A stretch of DNA of 64,000 bases from Phoenix dactylifera (lineage: Eukaryota > Streptophyta > Magnoliopsida > Arecales > Arecaceae), in NCBI RefSeq assembly GCF_009389715.1, contig NW_024068198.1, positions 1-64,000 on the forward strand, in the 5' to 3' direction. The notes beneath the pieces were generated by a model. The model had not been told where the DNA came from. It saw only the letters and a program-made list of their open reading frames with translations, and ran no database searches. Made by a program: the position numbers and the translations under genes. Shown here piece by piece: positions 24,133-36,792 of the stretch (its first letter is position 1; every line of letters starts with the position of its first letter).

Positions 24133-26099
24133 CTTGGGCGAGGGGTGTCTTGGTTGAGTTCAAGTCCACCAAGCCGGCTAGCATGGCCTCATATGGTCTA
24201 TCTGAAAGATCTAGTCAAAGTAAGATTTTATTATTTGATCCCTTGTGGTCGTCTCTGTGAAGTTCTTTGGTGGTTTTTCTCGGTCTATTAAGTTCGTCCA
24301 CGTTTTCCAATTTAATAAGAGGAGTTACTTTTCTTCGATCGGTTTCTAATTTTCCATACGCCGTGACTTGGACCACGGCGCCAGTGGAAGCCGTTTAAGG
24401 ACGGGCCCACGTCAGTCGTTGAGCGTGATGCGAGGAAGACTTTACGCAGGGAAATACTTTAGGTTGCTTCATACTGGCTTCGCAATTAGTAAATATCCAA
24501 AGTAATATTCCTCCCATGTATATCAATATCATTCTTTTTTTTGTTGGATCAAATAGATGGCTTATATATATATATATCCATCTAGTATGAATACATCCAT
24601 TGATTCTCTCTTGAGTTACACCAATATCCTTAGGTTGTCTCATTTGTGCCATCCTCTAAAATTATTGTAATGGCTTCGAGGATCGTTATATATAGCCTAT
24701 GTGCGACGTGGATGACAATTATTAGTTTAGCTACTATTAAACATTATTTAATATTTTTTGTATTTATTCAATCAAAACAACAATTTCTATACAGTCTAAG
24801 TAAGAAAAGAAAAAAAACAAGATCAATGAACAGGGCTGTTAGTTGACTGTTATAGTCCAAAATTTCATTATATGAGCGATGAGCAATAATAGCTAGCGAT
24901 TATAACGGCTGAGTGGGCCCTCGTGTTCTCCTCACTCTCTCCAGACCTTTTATAAATTAAGAAGTTCATTAAAGACAAATGATTTAAAATAATTAGATTG
25001 TAAGAGAAATTAATATATAAACTGTAAATCAAATTATCTTGTAGGCTATTTTAAATAATCTTTTCAAACAACTATTAAAAAAATTAAAAAAAAGAAAAAT
25101 TAAGCCATAGTGGAACACATAACTCATGGTGGAAGCTAGCATTCAGAAAGATTTGCTTTATGTCACATAACTCATGGTGGAAGCTTTTATTCAGATGCTG
25201 AATTTGACAATTGAAGCTAGCATACAGAAAGCATCTAATAAGGTGTCTCAAGCATGACTCTAACAGAGCAACTACTTCCACCATAAGTCTGAAGTGAGTT
25301 AGTCTGTTTAATATCCAAAAAATATCGACTTTGAATTAGAAATGCTATGAAAGCATCTACCTCATTCCAATGCATTCCTATAATCCTAACCCACAGCTTA
25401 AAAATCTATAAACAAGAGCTTGTGACGAGGAACCATGACAATTTTATAAGAGCTATTAATTACTACCAAGCATTGTGACTTTACAATTGACAGGATATAC
25501 AAGTGTAAAATCAATAACTGAGTTTTCCTTTGATCTTTTCTGGGATGTTCTATTCTTTTGCTGATATTTATGGAGATGACCTGTAACAAACTAAATAGAA
25601 AACATGGAATTGAAAAGCAAATTTTGCTTATATGATCAGAGATTTTAAGGCCTCAAATTTTCTATGTTTTTAAACAAAAAAATGAAAGGTTCTTTCTCCT
25701 CACTCGTAGAAAATTTGGTTTGCTTTATAATATATAATTGGCACAAACAAGAAGTGGCTATCTTGGTTAGTGGACATTGCTCTAGTTGACACAGCATATA
25801 CCTTAAAAAAGTATTAATTGTTGTTGTGGGAGGACCTAATCAAATGAAGACTGTGCCCAACAATGCATCCATAACAAACCCCAGTTAATAATACAAATGA
25901 AAGTATAGATGCAAAACAGAATACACCTCCATGTGCCCATTTAGAGCCATTTTGTGTATCTAAAAAAAGCTAACAAAAGATGCCAAAATTCAAGTACAGC
26001 TTCCCCCCATCCACTTCTAGGAGAATCAAACCTAAGAATATAAACTTCGCCAAGCATATATGAGAATCTAAATTCCTTAAGCAAAAAGCAACCTAAGTT
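24133..26099. other. intergenic
   Basis: No gene is supported. A 21-base direct repeat (CACATAACTCATGGTGGAAGC) occurs at 25116 and 25164. A short AT run lies near 24560-24576. Confidence 0.4.
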
Positions 26100-26751
26100 G
26101 AGGAGATATGCATCTTGAAAACAAGCCCAAAGAGTCTAAGAACTCCATAGGCGACCGCCATAGCCAACCATCCTCCAACCATGTGCCAGAACAAAGCTCG
26201 CTTAGGGTTACTAAGCTCAATTCGACGCCTCAATTGAGGAAGGAGAGAAGATGGAAATCGAAAAAGGGGAAGAACATAATACCTCTAGAGCTCTCCCGGT
26301 CGGCGCTGCAGAGGAGGGAGGAGGAGAAGAGGTTGCGGACGCGCGGTCGCTCGGCGCTGGAGAGGAGGGAGGAGGAGAGCGGGCCGGGCAAGCGTTAAAA
26401 ACAAGAAGAAAACAAAGAGGAGGAGGAGGCTTACCTTAGACGAGGGCGAGGTCGACGGCGGCGGGGAAGTGGAATCTTCGATCACCGATCGGAGCTCGAG
26501 ATGGAGGTGAGATCAGTTTGATGTCAGCGCGCAGCTACGGCATCGACCGAGAGAGGATAAGGAGAGGAGCCGGGCGAGCGGTTGAAAGGATTTTATGTTT
26601 TTTTAACGACGCTTTAAAGCGTCGTCGTTTCTAGAGCTTTACCGACGCTAGGTGGAAACGTCGACAAAGGTTGGCGCTGAGCCAAACTTTTCCAACGCTT
26701 CCCTCTAGCATCGGAAAAACATAGTCGGAAAAACTCACATTTGCTGTAGTG
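26100..26751 (-). mobile_element. terminus of a CACTA-type DNA transposon
   Basis: Read on the minus strand from 26751 the sequence begins CACTACAGCAAA, the hallmark end of En/Spm (CACTA) elements. Within 170 bases it carries repeated CGACGCT-type subterminal motifs, including a perfect 20-base palindrome at 26606-26625. Further in (26230-26590) the DNA is GC-rich with repeated CTCTCCCGGTCGGCGCTGCAG-like passages, seen twice at 26290-26375 as GGTCGGCGCT or GCTCGGCGCT followed by GAGAGGAGGGAGGAGGAG. No transposase and no opposite terminus were found, so this is a deleted or truncated copy. The inner limit is uncertain. Confidence 0.6.
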
Positions 26752-27350
26752 TAACTATCCATAGGTATTTCACCAAAAATAAAAGAAAAGAAAATTTAAT
26801 TCCATTGGAGTAAACGTTTTGTAGGGGGGTTTGCTGTTTGGATCAAGATATTAACAGTGGTGTTATTTCATTATGCTGGACCCTTATCAAAATCATTTGT
26901 AAGCATTAAAACAGTTAGATTGATCATTATCTGCCTTAAGCTGCATGTTTTTAGAGTACTTACTATTAAAATATTGACCACTATAACGATTTTGCAATGT
27001 CAAATAATGGTTAATGGTATAACAATAGTGATAATTTTATTCGGATCACTACTCATTATTGGAGATATGCCAGGTCCATTTATGTATGAGGTAGGTTGGG
27101 ATCTACAGAGCCTCTCAAATTTAAATAATCATACAAGCATGGTGGAATAGATGATAGGAGGGAGGAGATGAGAAACATAATACAAGCCTCTCTAATTTGT
27201 TACCATATATGAATGTTGACCATAAGAACACCCTTTTTTTTGGGCCAGAAATTCTCAAGTGTTTGAGAGTGAATGGGTCTCTTTTTGTTGGTTGGTAGTG
27301 TATGTTTAATGACTGGGCTCATAGGCCATTCGGGCCTAAATGAATTGAAG
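26752..27350. other. intergenic
   Basis: No gene is supported between the CACTA terminus and the tandem duplication. Confidence 0.4.
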
Positions 27351-27978
27351 GCCCAATTAAGTGCGACGGTGGTGGGAAGATGGTGGGGTTAGTGGATATA
27401 CTAAAGGCATATTTGGTTGGAGGAGAGTTGGAATCTGAAATAAGAATGGAAATAAGTGACTCTCATTCCAGTTGTTTAGTTGAGGCATTCCAATTTTAGG
27501 AGGACATGAAATATCCTAATCCCCCAAAACCTAATTCCTACTCTCTCCTGCTATTCAAATTCAATTTCGATTTCGATTCCAATTCTGATCATGAATTAAA
27601 CATGCTAAGAGATATGGCTATTTTGATTCTATTCCAATCTATTCCAATTCCAAATCTAATTTTGGCCCAATTAAGTGCGACGGTGGTAGGAAGATGGTGG
27701 GGTTAGTGGATATACTAAAGGCATGTCTGGTTAGAGAAGAGTTGGACTCTGGAATAGAAATGGAAATAAGTGACTCCCATTTCAGTTGTTTAGTTGAGCC
27801 ATTCTAAGTTTAGGAGAACATGAACTGTCCCAATCCTCCAAAACCTAATTCCTATTTTCTCCTAGTATTCAAATTCAATTTCGATTCCGATTCTAATTAT
27901 GATCACTAATTAAACATGCTAAAAGATATGGCTATTTTGATTCCATTCCAATCTATTCTAATTTCAATTCTGATTTTG
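27351..27978. repeat. tandem duplication of a 314-base unit
   Basis: The unit 27351-27664 is followed directly by a near copy at 27665-27978. Both begin GCCCAATTAAGTGCGACGG and contain GGGTTAGTGGATATACTAAAGG and a run of AATTC/GATTCC-type short motifs. Divergence is modest, so the duplication is fairly recent. Confidence 0.8.
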
Positions 27979-28429
27979 GTCGCGGTCACAAATGCACTCT
28001 AACCGTAAAGCTAGTAAATGTGCTTAAATAACTAGAACATAAAAAGCCTGACTTAAAAAATGAAAACTACCTTTCAGAAACATGGGAATTAAACATTTTC
28101 TCCCCGCTAACCCACTGAGTCTCTCTCTGTTGACTATGATCTAAATCATTCCATCACCAAATTAATCATTTCATGTATTTAATATTAAATTGTTTCAAGG
28201 TTAACCAATCGCCAGGTGCTAAGCCAACGTCCAACATGAACTGTTGGGAGCGTGTGCCTCAGCATATTTGTAATTTATTTATTAACTTGAAGTGAAAAGC
28301 CATGGAACAATCTTTTCACGGCATAATCAATGTAATGCTAACGTGGCAAGGGTGTAAAATTAAAAAAAAATATATATGTTGAAATTCCATGAAAAAAATA
28401 TACTGAAAAAAAAATAAAGGGTTAGCAAC
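27979..28429. other. intergenic
   Basis: Nothing recognisable is seen. Confidence 0.4.
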
Positions 28430-29093
28430 AATATAGGTTTAGCAACAATCACATCATCTTTCATTGATGGAGGTTTTATGATTAATATCTCAAAACCCTT
28501 ATATCCTCTTTAATTATTATACTATTTAATTGGAAGGACATCCTTTTATCCAAATTTAACTCTAGAACCTTTTGAGATCGGGTTTGAATCGAAGAAGGAC
28601 TGTTCTACAATTGCAACGTGTCCTGTAAGAAGGGTTAGACAAGTTGCAAAGAAGAAGTACCTGCAAAGTTCCTCCAATCTCCTTATTCAAAATTCTCACC
28701 ATCAACTATTTCCGAGCTGTCCTTGATGTCTTTTTGTCTTACCAAGATCTCTCCCACTGAGCTTATCGGTTCAAAGATAGCTGCTTTTGGAATTCTACAG
28801 TAAAATCCATTAAAAATTTTGAAAGGAAGCTTCCTTATACACACATAATTTTGATGAGAATCTAGCTTCAACATGTGCTACCTCTCCATATTCTTGTATT
28901 TCCAAGTCAATGTCCATCCTAACAAACCAGTGATCCATCATTGAAAGTCAGAAGTTTGTTTATGAATCATTATCAGAAGAGCATATCAATCAGATGATCG
29001 TTTTTAGCCCGTCTACAACGGTCTGCACCCGGCAGTGGCGATGCCGACTAAATGGGCTGACGCATATGCCAGGTTTTTTTTTATAGTGCTAGT
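28430..29093. repeat. dispersed repeat, copy 1
   Basis: This unit is clearly homologous to 35568-36427. Both begin AATATAGGTTTAGCAACAATC and end TTTTTTTATAGTGCTAG. On the minus strand a conserved open stretch encodes LPFKIFNGFYCRIPKA and SSVGEILVRQKD. The ends do not match a transposon class I can name with confidence. A CTAG end suggests a Helitron, but the expected hairpin is weak. Confidence 0.7.
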
Positions 29094-30674
29094 ATTAAAA
29101 AATCTTGGCAAATATGGTGCATGGCACTTCATAACAGCACTCATAAGAATCCCATCATTGCCATGATCAATCATTCATTGTACTATTCCACTGAAAAATG
29201 TTAAGTGGTCCTACTGATATGCATGGTTCACATGTTTGATTTGCTGCTAAAATGATACATTATGATTCAAGGGATTTCTTGGATTGCACTAGCATGAGAA
29301 AGTTGAAAAAAAGAAAGAAAAAAAGAAGAAAGAAAGAGAGAGAGGGAGCTTTGTAATTTGGGTTTGAACCTGACAGGTGCCATGTGTAGTTTATGACTCT
29401 ATATATTTTTTTTATAGAAATATTCCTCCATATATTTGAAGATATGTGTTTGTGTGCATGCACACATGTAAAAAGCCATACAGAGACATAAAAAAGAGTG
29501 AAAAAGAAGTATTTTAAGCTGGACAAAGGTGCACCTAATAAGAAAAAGGATTTTTTTATTTTTTATTATATTATTATTTTGGGTGGTTTTGGGGGTGGTT
29601 GGGTTTGCAATACAAGTTTGAGCTCTTGCCATCTCAAATATAGCAGATTTTGCAATTTGACAAGCCACCACCAATCATTAGGAATATATCAGAAATATTA
29701 GAGATGATACAAAGAAAGGGTAAGTAAAACAGAGGAAACAACAGGAGAGCTACAGGGCACTGAAAGCAGTCTGCCCATACCACCCTGCCTATGGAGCTTT
29801 CATTCACAGCAGCAACAGTCATTAAAGCAAAATATCAAGCACAAGAGAAGCAGGAAAGGGATAACAAAGTCATGAAAGATTGCGGTTCCAACACAAGGAA
29901 AAGGGTGGAGACTCCCAGTTAAACCTATTGCCACCATAATTTTCAATATGTTTGCATCCAACCTACTAACCACTCTTTGATGAGGCCTTAGCCTTTAAGC
30001 TCTCCAATTTACTAAACTGCATACTGTCTATGGCTGTCAAGCTGAATCACTTATCATCATCTTAGATGATTAAGTTAAGAGTTGAGCATCATGATTATAT
30101 TCTGCCCTGCTTGAATTAATGCTCATCTTTGTATTATCTTTTCATAATCCTCTTAGCATTGTGGGATAAAAGAGTCCTCCATGTTATAGTTATTTTCTTC
30201 TTAGTTCTTGCAAACATAGTTTACCTGCTGCCGGATCTTATGGATATAATACTGGCTTTCATCACATAAACCATGTCCTTTCCTGTTAGCATGGTTTCTT
30301 TCACAAATATAAGGGAAATTTGTGACATATTGACATTATAAATCTCAGATTTTGTTACTTATTGAACTCTGAATGGGATGCATCATCAGCAAAAGACTAA
30401 ACGGGCCAAAATATAATAATAATAAGTAAATGATACAAAGTCTTATTTAGGAGTAATCAATAATTTTGTACAAACATGGAGACTACATTAATGGACACTA
30501 TCCTCTGGCTTTCACTTCAAAACTATGAACAAAAGGTGAGGTATATAATCTATGCTTAATTTCTCCAAAAAGATTCTATGATTAACTATTGGAGAAATGA
30601 AGCAGCTAGGTGATGAGGCTTTCATTTAAAAAATGCGGCGTGATAGACAACTTAGAGATGATAGCAGCGAAATC
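29094..30674. other. intergenic and 3' flank of SBH copy D
   Basis: No gene is supported. A purine-rich tract lies at 29305-29345, and the part nearest 30674 is downstream of the copy D stop codon. Confidence 0.4.
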
Positions 30675-32691
30675 TTAATCCTTTTTGATTGGCCGCGCCT
30701 CAAATCCCCCTTCTTTTCTCTCCACAAGAGAGTAAGGCAAGTGGGTTCCAAGAATTTTGTCCCATATAACAAAGAAGGGCTGGGAGAAGTTGTATTTGTT
30801 GCCATAGAGCTGGTGGTGGATGTCATGATAAGCGCTGTTGTTATTAAAGAACACATGGAACAGGTTCCCTGGAAGCCATAACCCACAGTGGTCATCCACA
30901 GTCTTGATGGTGGCAAAAGAGAAGAAGGAGATGGCAGTCCGGGGTGTCATGCCAGAGACAAGGAAAGACAGGGCGCCACCAATTGTATCTAGTATCAGAC
31001 CCTCAAGGGGGTGGTTGTAGAGAGCTCCAAAGGCATAGGGGACAACGAGACTGTGGTGCTTGGAATGGATGTGCTTGTATAAGAACTTGTTCAAGTGCAT
31101 GTATCTGTGCATGAAATACTGCCATGTATCCATAACCACCATTGCGATGATGAACTGCACCACTATCACAAGGGGAGAAGGCTGTGGCGGTGTGACCCCA
31201 CTGTCATCGCTTACGACCTGCATATAATGAAACAAACTCAGTTGAATATGTTATGTTTTACATCCGAAATTTGGTAGGTTTAGATGAAATACTTAGTTCT
31301 TGAAAAAAAGTTACAGACAATGATCCACTTATAGAGAAAAGAGACAAGAAAGTACGAGGGGATCGATGAATTATTGGGCCATCAAAGAGCTTTAGTTTCT
31401 CATCTCATTGGAACACTTCTATTGATATCAGGCTACAAGAGAAAAATATAATACAGTATTACCAATTCCCTATGAAAATGAAATACAAATAACAAAATAG
31501 AAAGTTTTTTGACAAAAAAAGAAATTTTATAAAAAAAGCAGCCCTAAGGTGAGTTCACTATCTGTTTTCAAAAGGTTAAGATGACCCTAACTAGATGGGA
31601 AAAGGGTAATGTTTATGGATATATGCTCCTAGAAGTGCATAGCACTAATTTCTGCTGTTGGCTCCTGGGAACATTAGTTCAGATGGACGACTGTCTAATG
31701 ATGATTTCCTACTCTTAGAATTCAAAAAAAAATGTTTATTTTTATGTAGACGGTCATTGATGCATGTAATCAGAAAAAGTCCTGAAAGACTGGTGTGCAA
31801 AATTCTACATTAGGATTTATTATGTTAGAGGCAAAACAAATATATTCCTAATAGAGAGAGGGAAAAACGTCTCTTAAACTCGACAGCTGTAGGATTAAGA
31901 GTCCAAACTGCACATTGGCTGTGAAGGGAAATATCCGAGAAGTGAAGCCTCTCAGGAGTGGAGCGGTTGAGTACTTGCACTTATAATAGTAGAGATAAAG
32001 TTATGTTATTACAAGCAACCAAAGCATATGCATAGTAATAAAGGATCTTTGGTGAATTGATTCATGAGGAAATCCAAATGCATAATTTGTTGTCACACAA
32101 AGCTTCAGCATTAACACAAACAACATAAACTACGAATCGATCATAATATGATTAAAGGCTAATGAGTTTTCAGTTGTTTGTTTGTCACTCATAATGCATG
32201 GAAATTAATTTATAGGCAAATGAATCAGAGTACGCTACAGGGTTGTGATTGGGAGGCTCATCTTTTTCCTCTCTGATTGGAAAGATCAGAGATGAAGAAA
32301 ATATCAAATAAAACCCAATATAAGTAGATCCATCTGAGCCAAGCATTATTTCCAACACTGAAAGACAATGCAATTCTCAGAGGACGTCAGCTAGTATACT
32401 TCTTGCATTCATATTTATATTTTATCCTACTATCTGAATGTAAAAGAAAGTGATATTGGTTTCTCATACCATGAACAGAAGCAGGGAGACAGCAATTTGA
32501 AATGTCTGCTGAACTAGTACCCCTTGAACAACTGTTCCTTTAGAGACAATGTTCTTCACATCCTCCTCGCCCTTTGGATGTAACCGGTAATTCTCCAAAC
32601 CACCCAGCAGCATATATATTCCCGAGTAAATCCAGTAGACAGCGACCGGCACGAAGGTTCCCAGCAACTCATCCGACACGGCAAAAGCCAT
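30675..32691 (-). CDS. SBH: sphingoid-base C4-hydroxylase, copy D
   Basis: Exon 1 is 32470-32691 and exon 2 is 30675-31217, with an intron of 1252 bases, by far the longest in the cluster. The product has 254 residues. I chose the ATG at 32691 (context gccATGG, protein MAFAVSDELLG) over an in-frame ATG six codons upstream, because it matches the other copies. The His boxes are HRYMH (111-115), HSKHH (125-129) and HDIHH (205-209), followed by the conserved QLYGNKYNFSQPFF segment and a C-terminus RPIKKD. All family hallmarks are canonical, including DDHCGLWLPGN. It is expected to be an ER membrane di-iron hydroxylase making phytosphingosine-type bases. It appears functional and, with E, is closest to the consensus. 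Confidence 0.93.
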
Positions 32692-33865
32692 GGCGTATCT
32701 TGTAAACAATTGAAATGCTGAGAACTGCAGGTCAGGCTTGGCTGGTGCACGCCTTTAACTTCTGAAGAAAAGAAAACCTGAGAGCACAATCTTAAGTAAC
32801 AGAAAAGAGAAGGCATATGGAGAAAGAAACAAATTTGAACTGCAAGTTTGCAGGAACTGATCAGGCAAAGACAATCACTAGGAAAATAGGGATCTCAGAA
32901 TTCCACTTCATTATTACGAAGGAAAAAGAAAAACTCAAGTTATGCATCCATTAGTTGTTAAAGTTTTAATCACTTAATGATTCGATCATTTTTAAGCTTA
33001 AAACATTCTGCAATAGGACAGCCATAATTTCAAACTGAAGTTACATGTGAGCCGCCGTTGTACCAAAAAAAAAAAGATGAAGGAAGAAAAAAAAAAGAGC
33101 TTACCCAGAAAATATCCAAGAAATAATCTGCTGATAGAGAACTTGGAAGCCAAAACACCAGTTAAAACAGATATTACTAAAAATCTATATCATTAAAGGC
33201 ACCCAAAAGAACCACTTTTCACTTCAAAGCAACACGAAGAGTTCAATCTGAGAAGCAGGAAATCTCTACAGACCTAGCTGAGACTACATCTGTCTGATTC
33301 TACTCATTCCTTTTCATAAATTCTGGTTTCTGGAGGCTCAAATTGCAAAATTCTAGGACATGATCCAAACTGGAATAATTTCCTAGAAGAAACAGAAATA
33401 TAAGGTAGAAGTGATTTCTGATACTCCAGTAATTCATAAAAACCAAGACGAATAAAGACCCAACTAATGAAACAAAAGAAGCAAATACAAACCATAATTA
33501 ATAAATGCTGGGGGTCCGGGGGAAGTATTTCACTTCCTCCTTCCCCACTCCAAAAAAAATAAGAAGAAAAAGAAACAAAAGAAGGAAAATAGAACTACCT
33601 CTGAAAGAAACAAAAAAGAAAAAAAAATAACACTTTTTTTAAAAAATATGCAACAATATATTGCATCGGTTATTTGAATATCAGCAAAGCTCCAATCTAA
33701 GAAGCAAAAGAAATTAAACAGGAAAAGAAGAAGAAATCCAACAGAAACAGAGGACTCTAGACTTATTTTTTCTAGAGGAAATAGAAAAAGAATCCATCTA
33801 CAGGATTTAACAGTTTCAATACACTAACCTCTCTCGAAGAAATTTATCCAGAAAAGAAGCCAAAT
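32692..33865 (-). other. leader region of SBH copy D, probably with a leader intron
   Basis: The nearest plausible TATA box (33889-33895) lies 1.2 kb upstream of the start codon, so the leader is likely spliced. A donor-like AG|GTTAGT is at 33828 and a second (G|GTAAGC) near 33105. An acceptor-like CTGCAG is at 32725-32730. The exact joins cannot be fixed without transcripts. Confidence 0.35.
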
Positions 33866-33888
33866 ATTGGACGATGAAGGGGCTTCTT

Positions 33889-33895
33889 CCTTATA
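33889..33895 (-). promoter_or_regulatory. possible TATA box of SBH copy D
   Basis: The minus strand reads TATAAGG within a GC-richer stretch (33890-34060). It differs from the TATAAATAGC boxes of copies C and E. Confidence 0.35.
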
Positions 33896-34134
33896 CTACT
33901 TCTCCGCCGTTGGCTTTGGATGTCGCCAGGACTCGCGGAGGGTCGTCTTCTTATTGGGGAGGGATGGAGAGGGGACCGAGTCGCTGAAGTCGGCCGGTTG
34001 CTGAGAAGAATAAGAAGCCTCGTTGACGATTCCGGCGGCCATTTACCTCTACTTTTCCTTTTTCCTTATTTTTTATTTTTTTATTGCCTGATATTTTTCG
34101 ACGGCCTCGGCCGGCCACCCTTTTTTTTTTTTTT

Positions 34135-34335
34135 CCTTGAAGCAGATGTCTTGAATACGAATACATCCCAAAAAAACTTTAAAAAATAATAAATTTCAAA
34201 ATACATCAAATAATTCCATCTCTCTTAGCCATCAAATTTTTTTAGAATAATTAGGCACATACGAAACTATCCCACATTGACCTCATGGTATTGGTGAATG
34301 CTAATAAACTGTTGCAATTTTTTTAAAAAAATATA
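34135..34335 (-). mobile_element. LINE 3' end remnant
   Basis: The minus-strand sequence aligns by eye with the LINE tail at 48545-48760: a TACCATGAGGTCAATGTGGG-like stretch, GTTTCGTATGTG-CTAA, and the ending GATGTATTCGTATTC with GCAGATGTCT. It is shorter and more decayed than that copy. Confidence 0.5.
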
Positions 34336-35567
34336 ATAAAAAAAATATTTTATAGTATTCGATTTTTTTAACAATATCCTTCGTGATTGGCATCGTAAAG
34401 CCGTCATCAATGGGTTTAGAAGTCTCGCGTGCGACTCCAATTTTATTTTATTTTTTTCCGCATAATCCCAAATTGGGTTATTGCATATTGTGTTTAGAAA
34501 TAAAGGCTTCGGGTTTGGATTATGTTCTAAATAATAATCCTATTGCACGCTTGCACTATCAAAATTACTCGTTTGATATTGGTTATGCATTTAGTGGCTC
34601 GGACCTGCGACCTGTTAGGTTAATTTTCTCGGACCTGCAACTTTTGATGTTAAGGTTGCAATGAGTTCGACATCTGTTCAATCATATATAGCTACAATTT
34701 CTAATCTCTTGGATTCTGCGCAATGCTTTGTTTCTAAAGATTCTATGCAAATCATGTAGAAAGGCTGGCTATTTTTTTCTGAACTCCAGGTTCCTTTTTG
34801 ATCTTTCCTCGTCCCTTCTTTCTGACCCTTCTCTTCCGCTACCTCTATTCGGAGTCTTCTCTCTTCTATAATTTTGTTTCTATACCTTAATGAATGTGTG
34901 GTGGTTTCAATCATTCTCTCTCTCAAAAGAAAAGATCTTACTTTCTTAATATTACTTTAGTTCAAATTCCTATTGCTGTCTCCTTTCTCTTTTAACTTTA
35001 TTATTTTTTTATGAATTTTTTATATGAGTACCAATTCCTTTAGTCATTAATTTATAAATGCAACTATTTCATCAATTTTATTTTTTGTATTATCTAAATA
35101 TTTTACTGTATAACTTTATTCTATAGATCTTCATTTTTCTAATTTGAAGACATCATTTCTAATTTGGAAATCCTAGATGTTGCTTCTCTTTCCTTCATTT
35201 CTTTGCTTCATGAGTAAGCATGGAGATATCCTATTTCAAGGTTTGACAAAACAACCTTTACAATAAGGTCAACTTATTAATAAAATAACAAAAATTATTT
35301 GATGTCACTGTTCATCTTATTGAAATAATAGTATTACTTCAAATCTCTAGCACAAGTAATAGTTATAATTATTTTTGAGGGTGCCAACTTATGGGCTTGG
35401 TAAAATCACTAGCTCTTCGATATTAGCGGCTTTTGTTTAAGCCTACACCCATGTAGGATTTGGCTAAACTTTCTCTTAACCTAGTTATAAAAAATAATTT
35501 TATTTTGACTTTATATTCAAATACCTTGGCCAAGGGGAGAGAAAAAAATGGCAGCGACTTGAGTTGG
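34336..35567. other. intergenic, AT-rich
   Basis: No gene is supported. A 93-codon plus-strand frame (34383-34664) has no recognisable similarity. Confidence 0.4.
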
Positions 35568-36427
35568 GCATTAATATAGGTTTAGCAACAATCGCATCAT
35601 CTTTCATTGAATGAGGTTTTATGATTAATATATCAAAACCTTATATCCTCTCTAATTATTGTACTCTTTAATTGGAAGGACATCCTCTTATCCAAATCTA
35701 ACCCTACCCTATATCCTCTCTAATTATTGTACTCTTTAATTGGAAGGACATACTCTTGTTCAAATTTAACCCTACCCTATATCCTCTCTAATTATTGTAC
35801 TCTTTAATTAGAAGGACATCCTCTTATTCAAATTTAACCCTAGATCCTTTTGAGATCAGGTTTGAATCGTAGAAGGTCTGTTCTACAATTGCAACATATC
35901 CTATACGAAGGGTTAGACAAGTTGCAAAGAGGAAGTACCCTGCAAGGTTCCTCCAATCTCCTTGTTCATGGACCTCCACAATCTCACCGAGGCCACACGG
36001 TTGGGACACAAGATTCAAAAATCTCACCATCAACTATTCCCGAGCTGTCCTTAGTGTCTTTTTGTCTTACCAAGCTCTCTCCCACTGAGCTAATAATTAT
36101 CTGTTCAAAGATAGGTGCTTTTGGAATTCTAGAGTAAAATCCATTAAAAATTTTCCAAGGAAGCTTCCTTGTACACAGATTATTTTGATGAGAACCTAGC
36201 TTCAACATGTGGTACTTCTCCATATTCTTGTATTTCCAAGTCAATGTCCATCCTAACAAACCCGTGACATCATTGAAATTTAGAAGTTTATTTATGAGTC
36301 ATTGTCAGAAGAGCATATCAATCAGATGATTTGTTTTTAGCCGGTGTCTATAACGGCCTTCACCCGGCAGTGGGCATGCCGGCCCAATAGGCTGACTCGG
36401 GTGCCACATTTTTTTATAGTGCTAGAA
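35568..36427. repeat. dispersed repeat, copy 2
   Basis: This is the second copy of the unit at 28430-29093 in the same orientation. It is longer because of an internal triplication (35641-35843) and an extra stretch near 35965-36010. The minus-strand frame is longer here (35984-36259) and reads LPWKIFNGFYSRIPKAP and SSVGESLVRQKD. The near-identical amino-acid strings in both copies suggest a coding origin of the core. Confidence 0.7.
35641..35843. repeat. triplicated unit of about 68 bases inside the dispersed repeat
   Basis: The sequence from CCTATATCCTCTCTAATTATT to CAAATTTAACCCTA is present three times in tandem, whereas the copy at 28500-28565 has it once. Confidence 0.8.
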
Positions 36428-36792
36428 TGGGGTCGTCAGCCAACTTCTATAGAAAAGTATAAAAGATCTTGGCCCTGACTTGGTCCATTTGCATCTATAA
36501 TTTTTGTAGCTTTCTTTAGATTATAGGTCCACATGGACAAGCTGGAGAGAAACGTAGAGCTCTTAATCCAACCAAGAGAAAGCTTTAATATACAAGTCTG
36601 AATCCAATTCAACTTACAAGTTAAAAGTCATTAGATTTTGAACTCATTTGTCCGCATCAAATCATCTACCTCCCACTAAGCCTCACATGTGATACTCGAT
36701 ATCATGATGCCTATCAAATATTTCTGGTCTTAATTTAAAAAATTAAAAAAATCAAATAATTTGAAAGAATAGAATGACTTTATCGGTCTAAG
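36428..36792. other. intergenic
   Basis: Nothing recognisable is seen. Confidence 0.4.

Noticed and set aside
26108-26439. plus-strand frames of 62-96 codons
   Set aside because: They are low-complexity Arg/Glu text within the CACTA-associated GC-rich stretch, with no recognisable domain.
34383-34664. 93-codon plus-strand frame
   Set aside because: No domain, promoter or homologue can be recognised.
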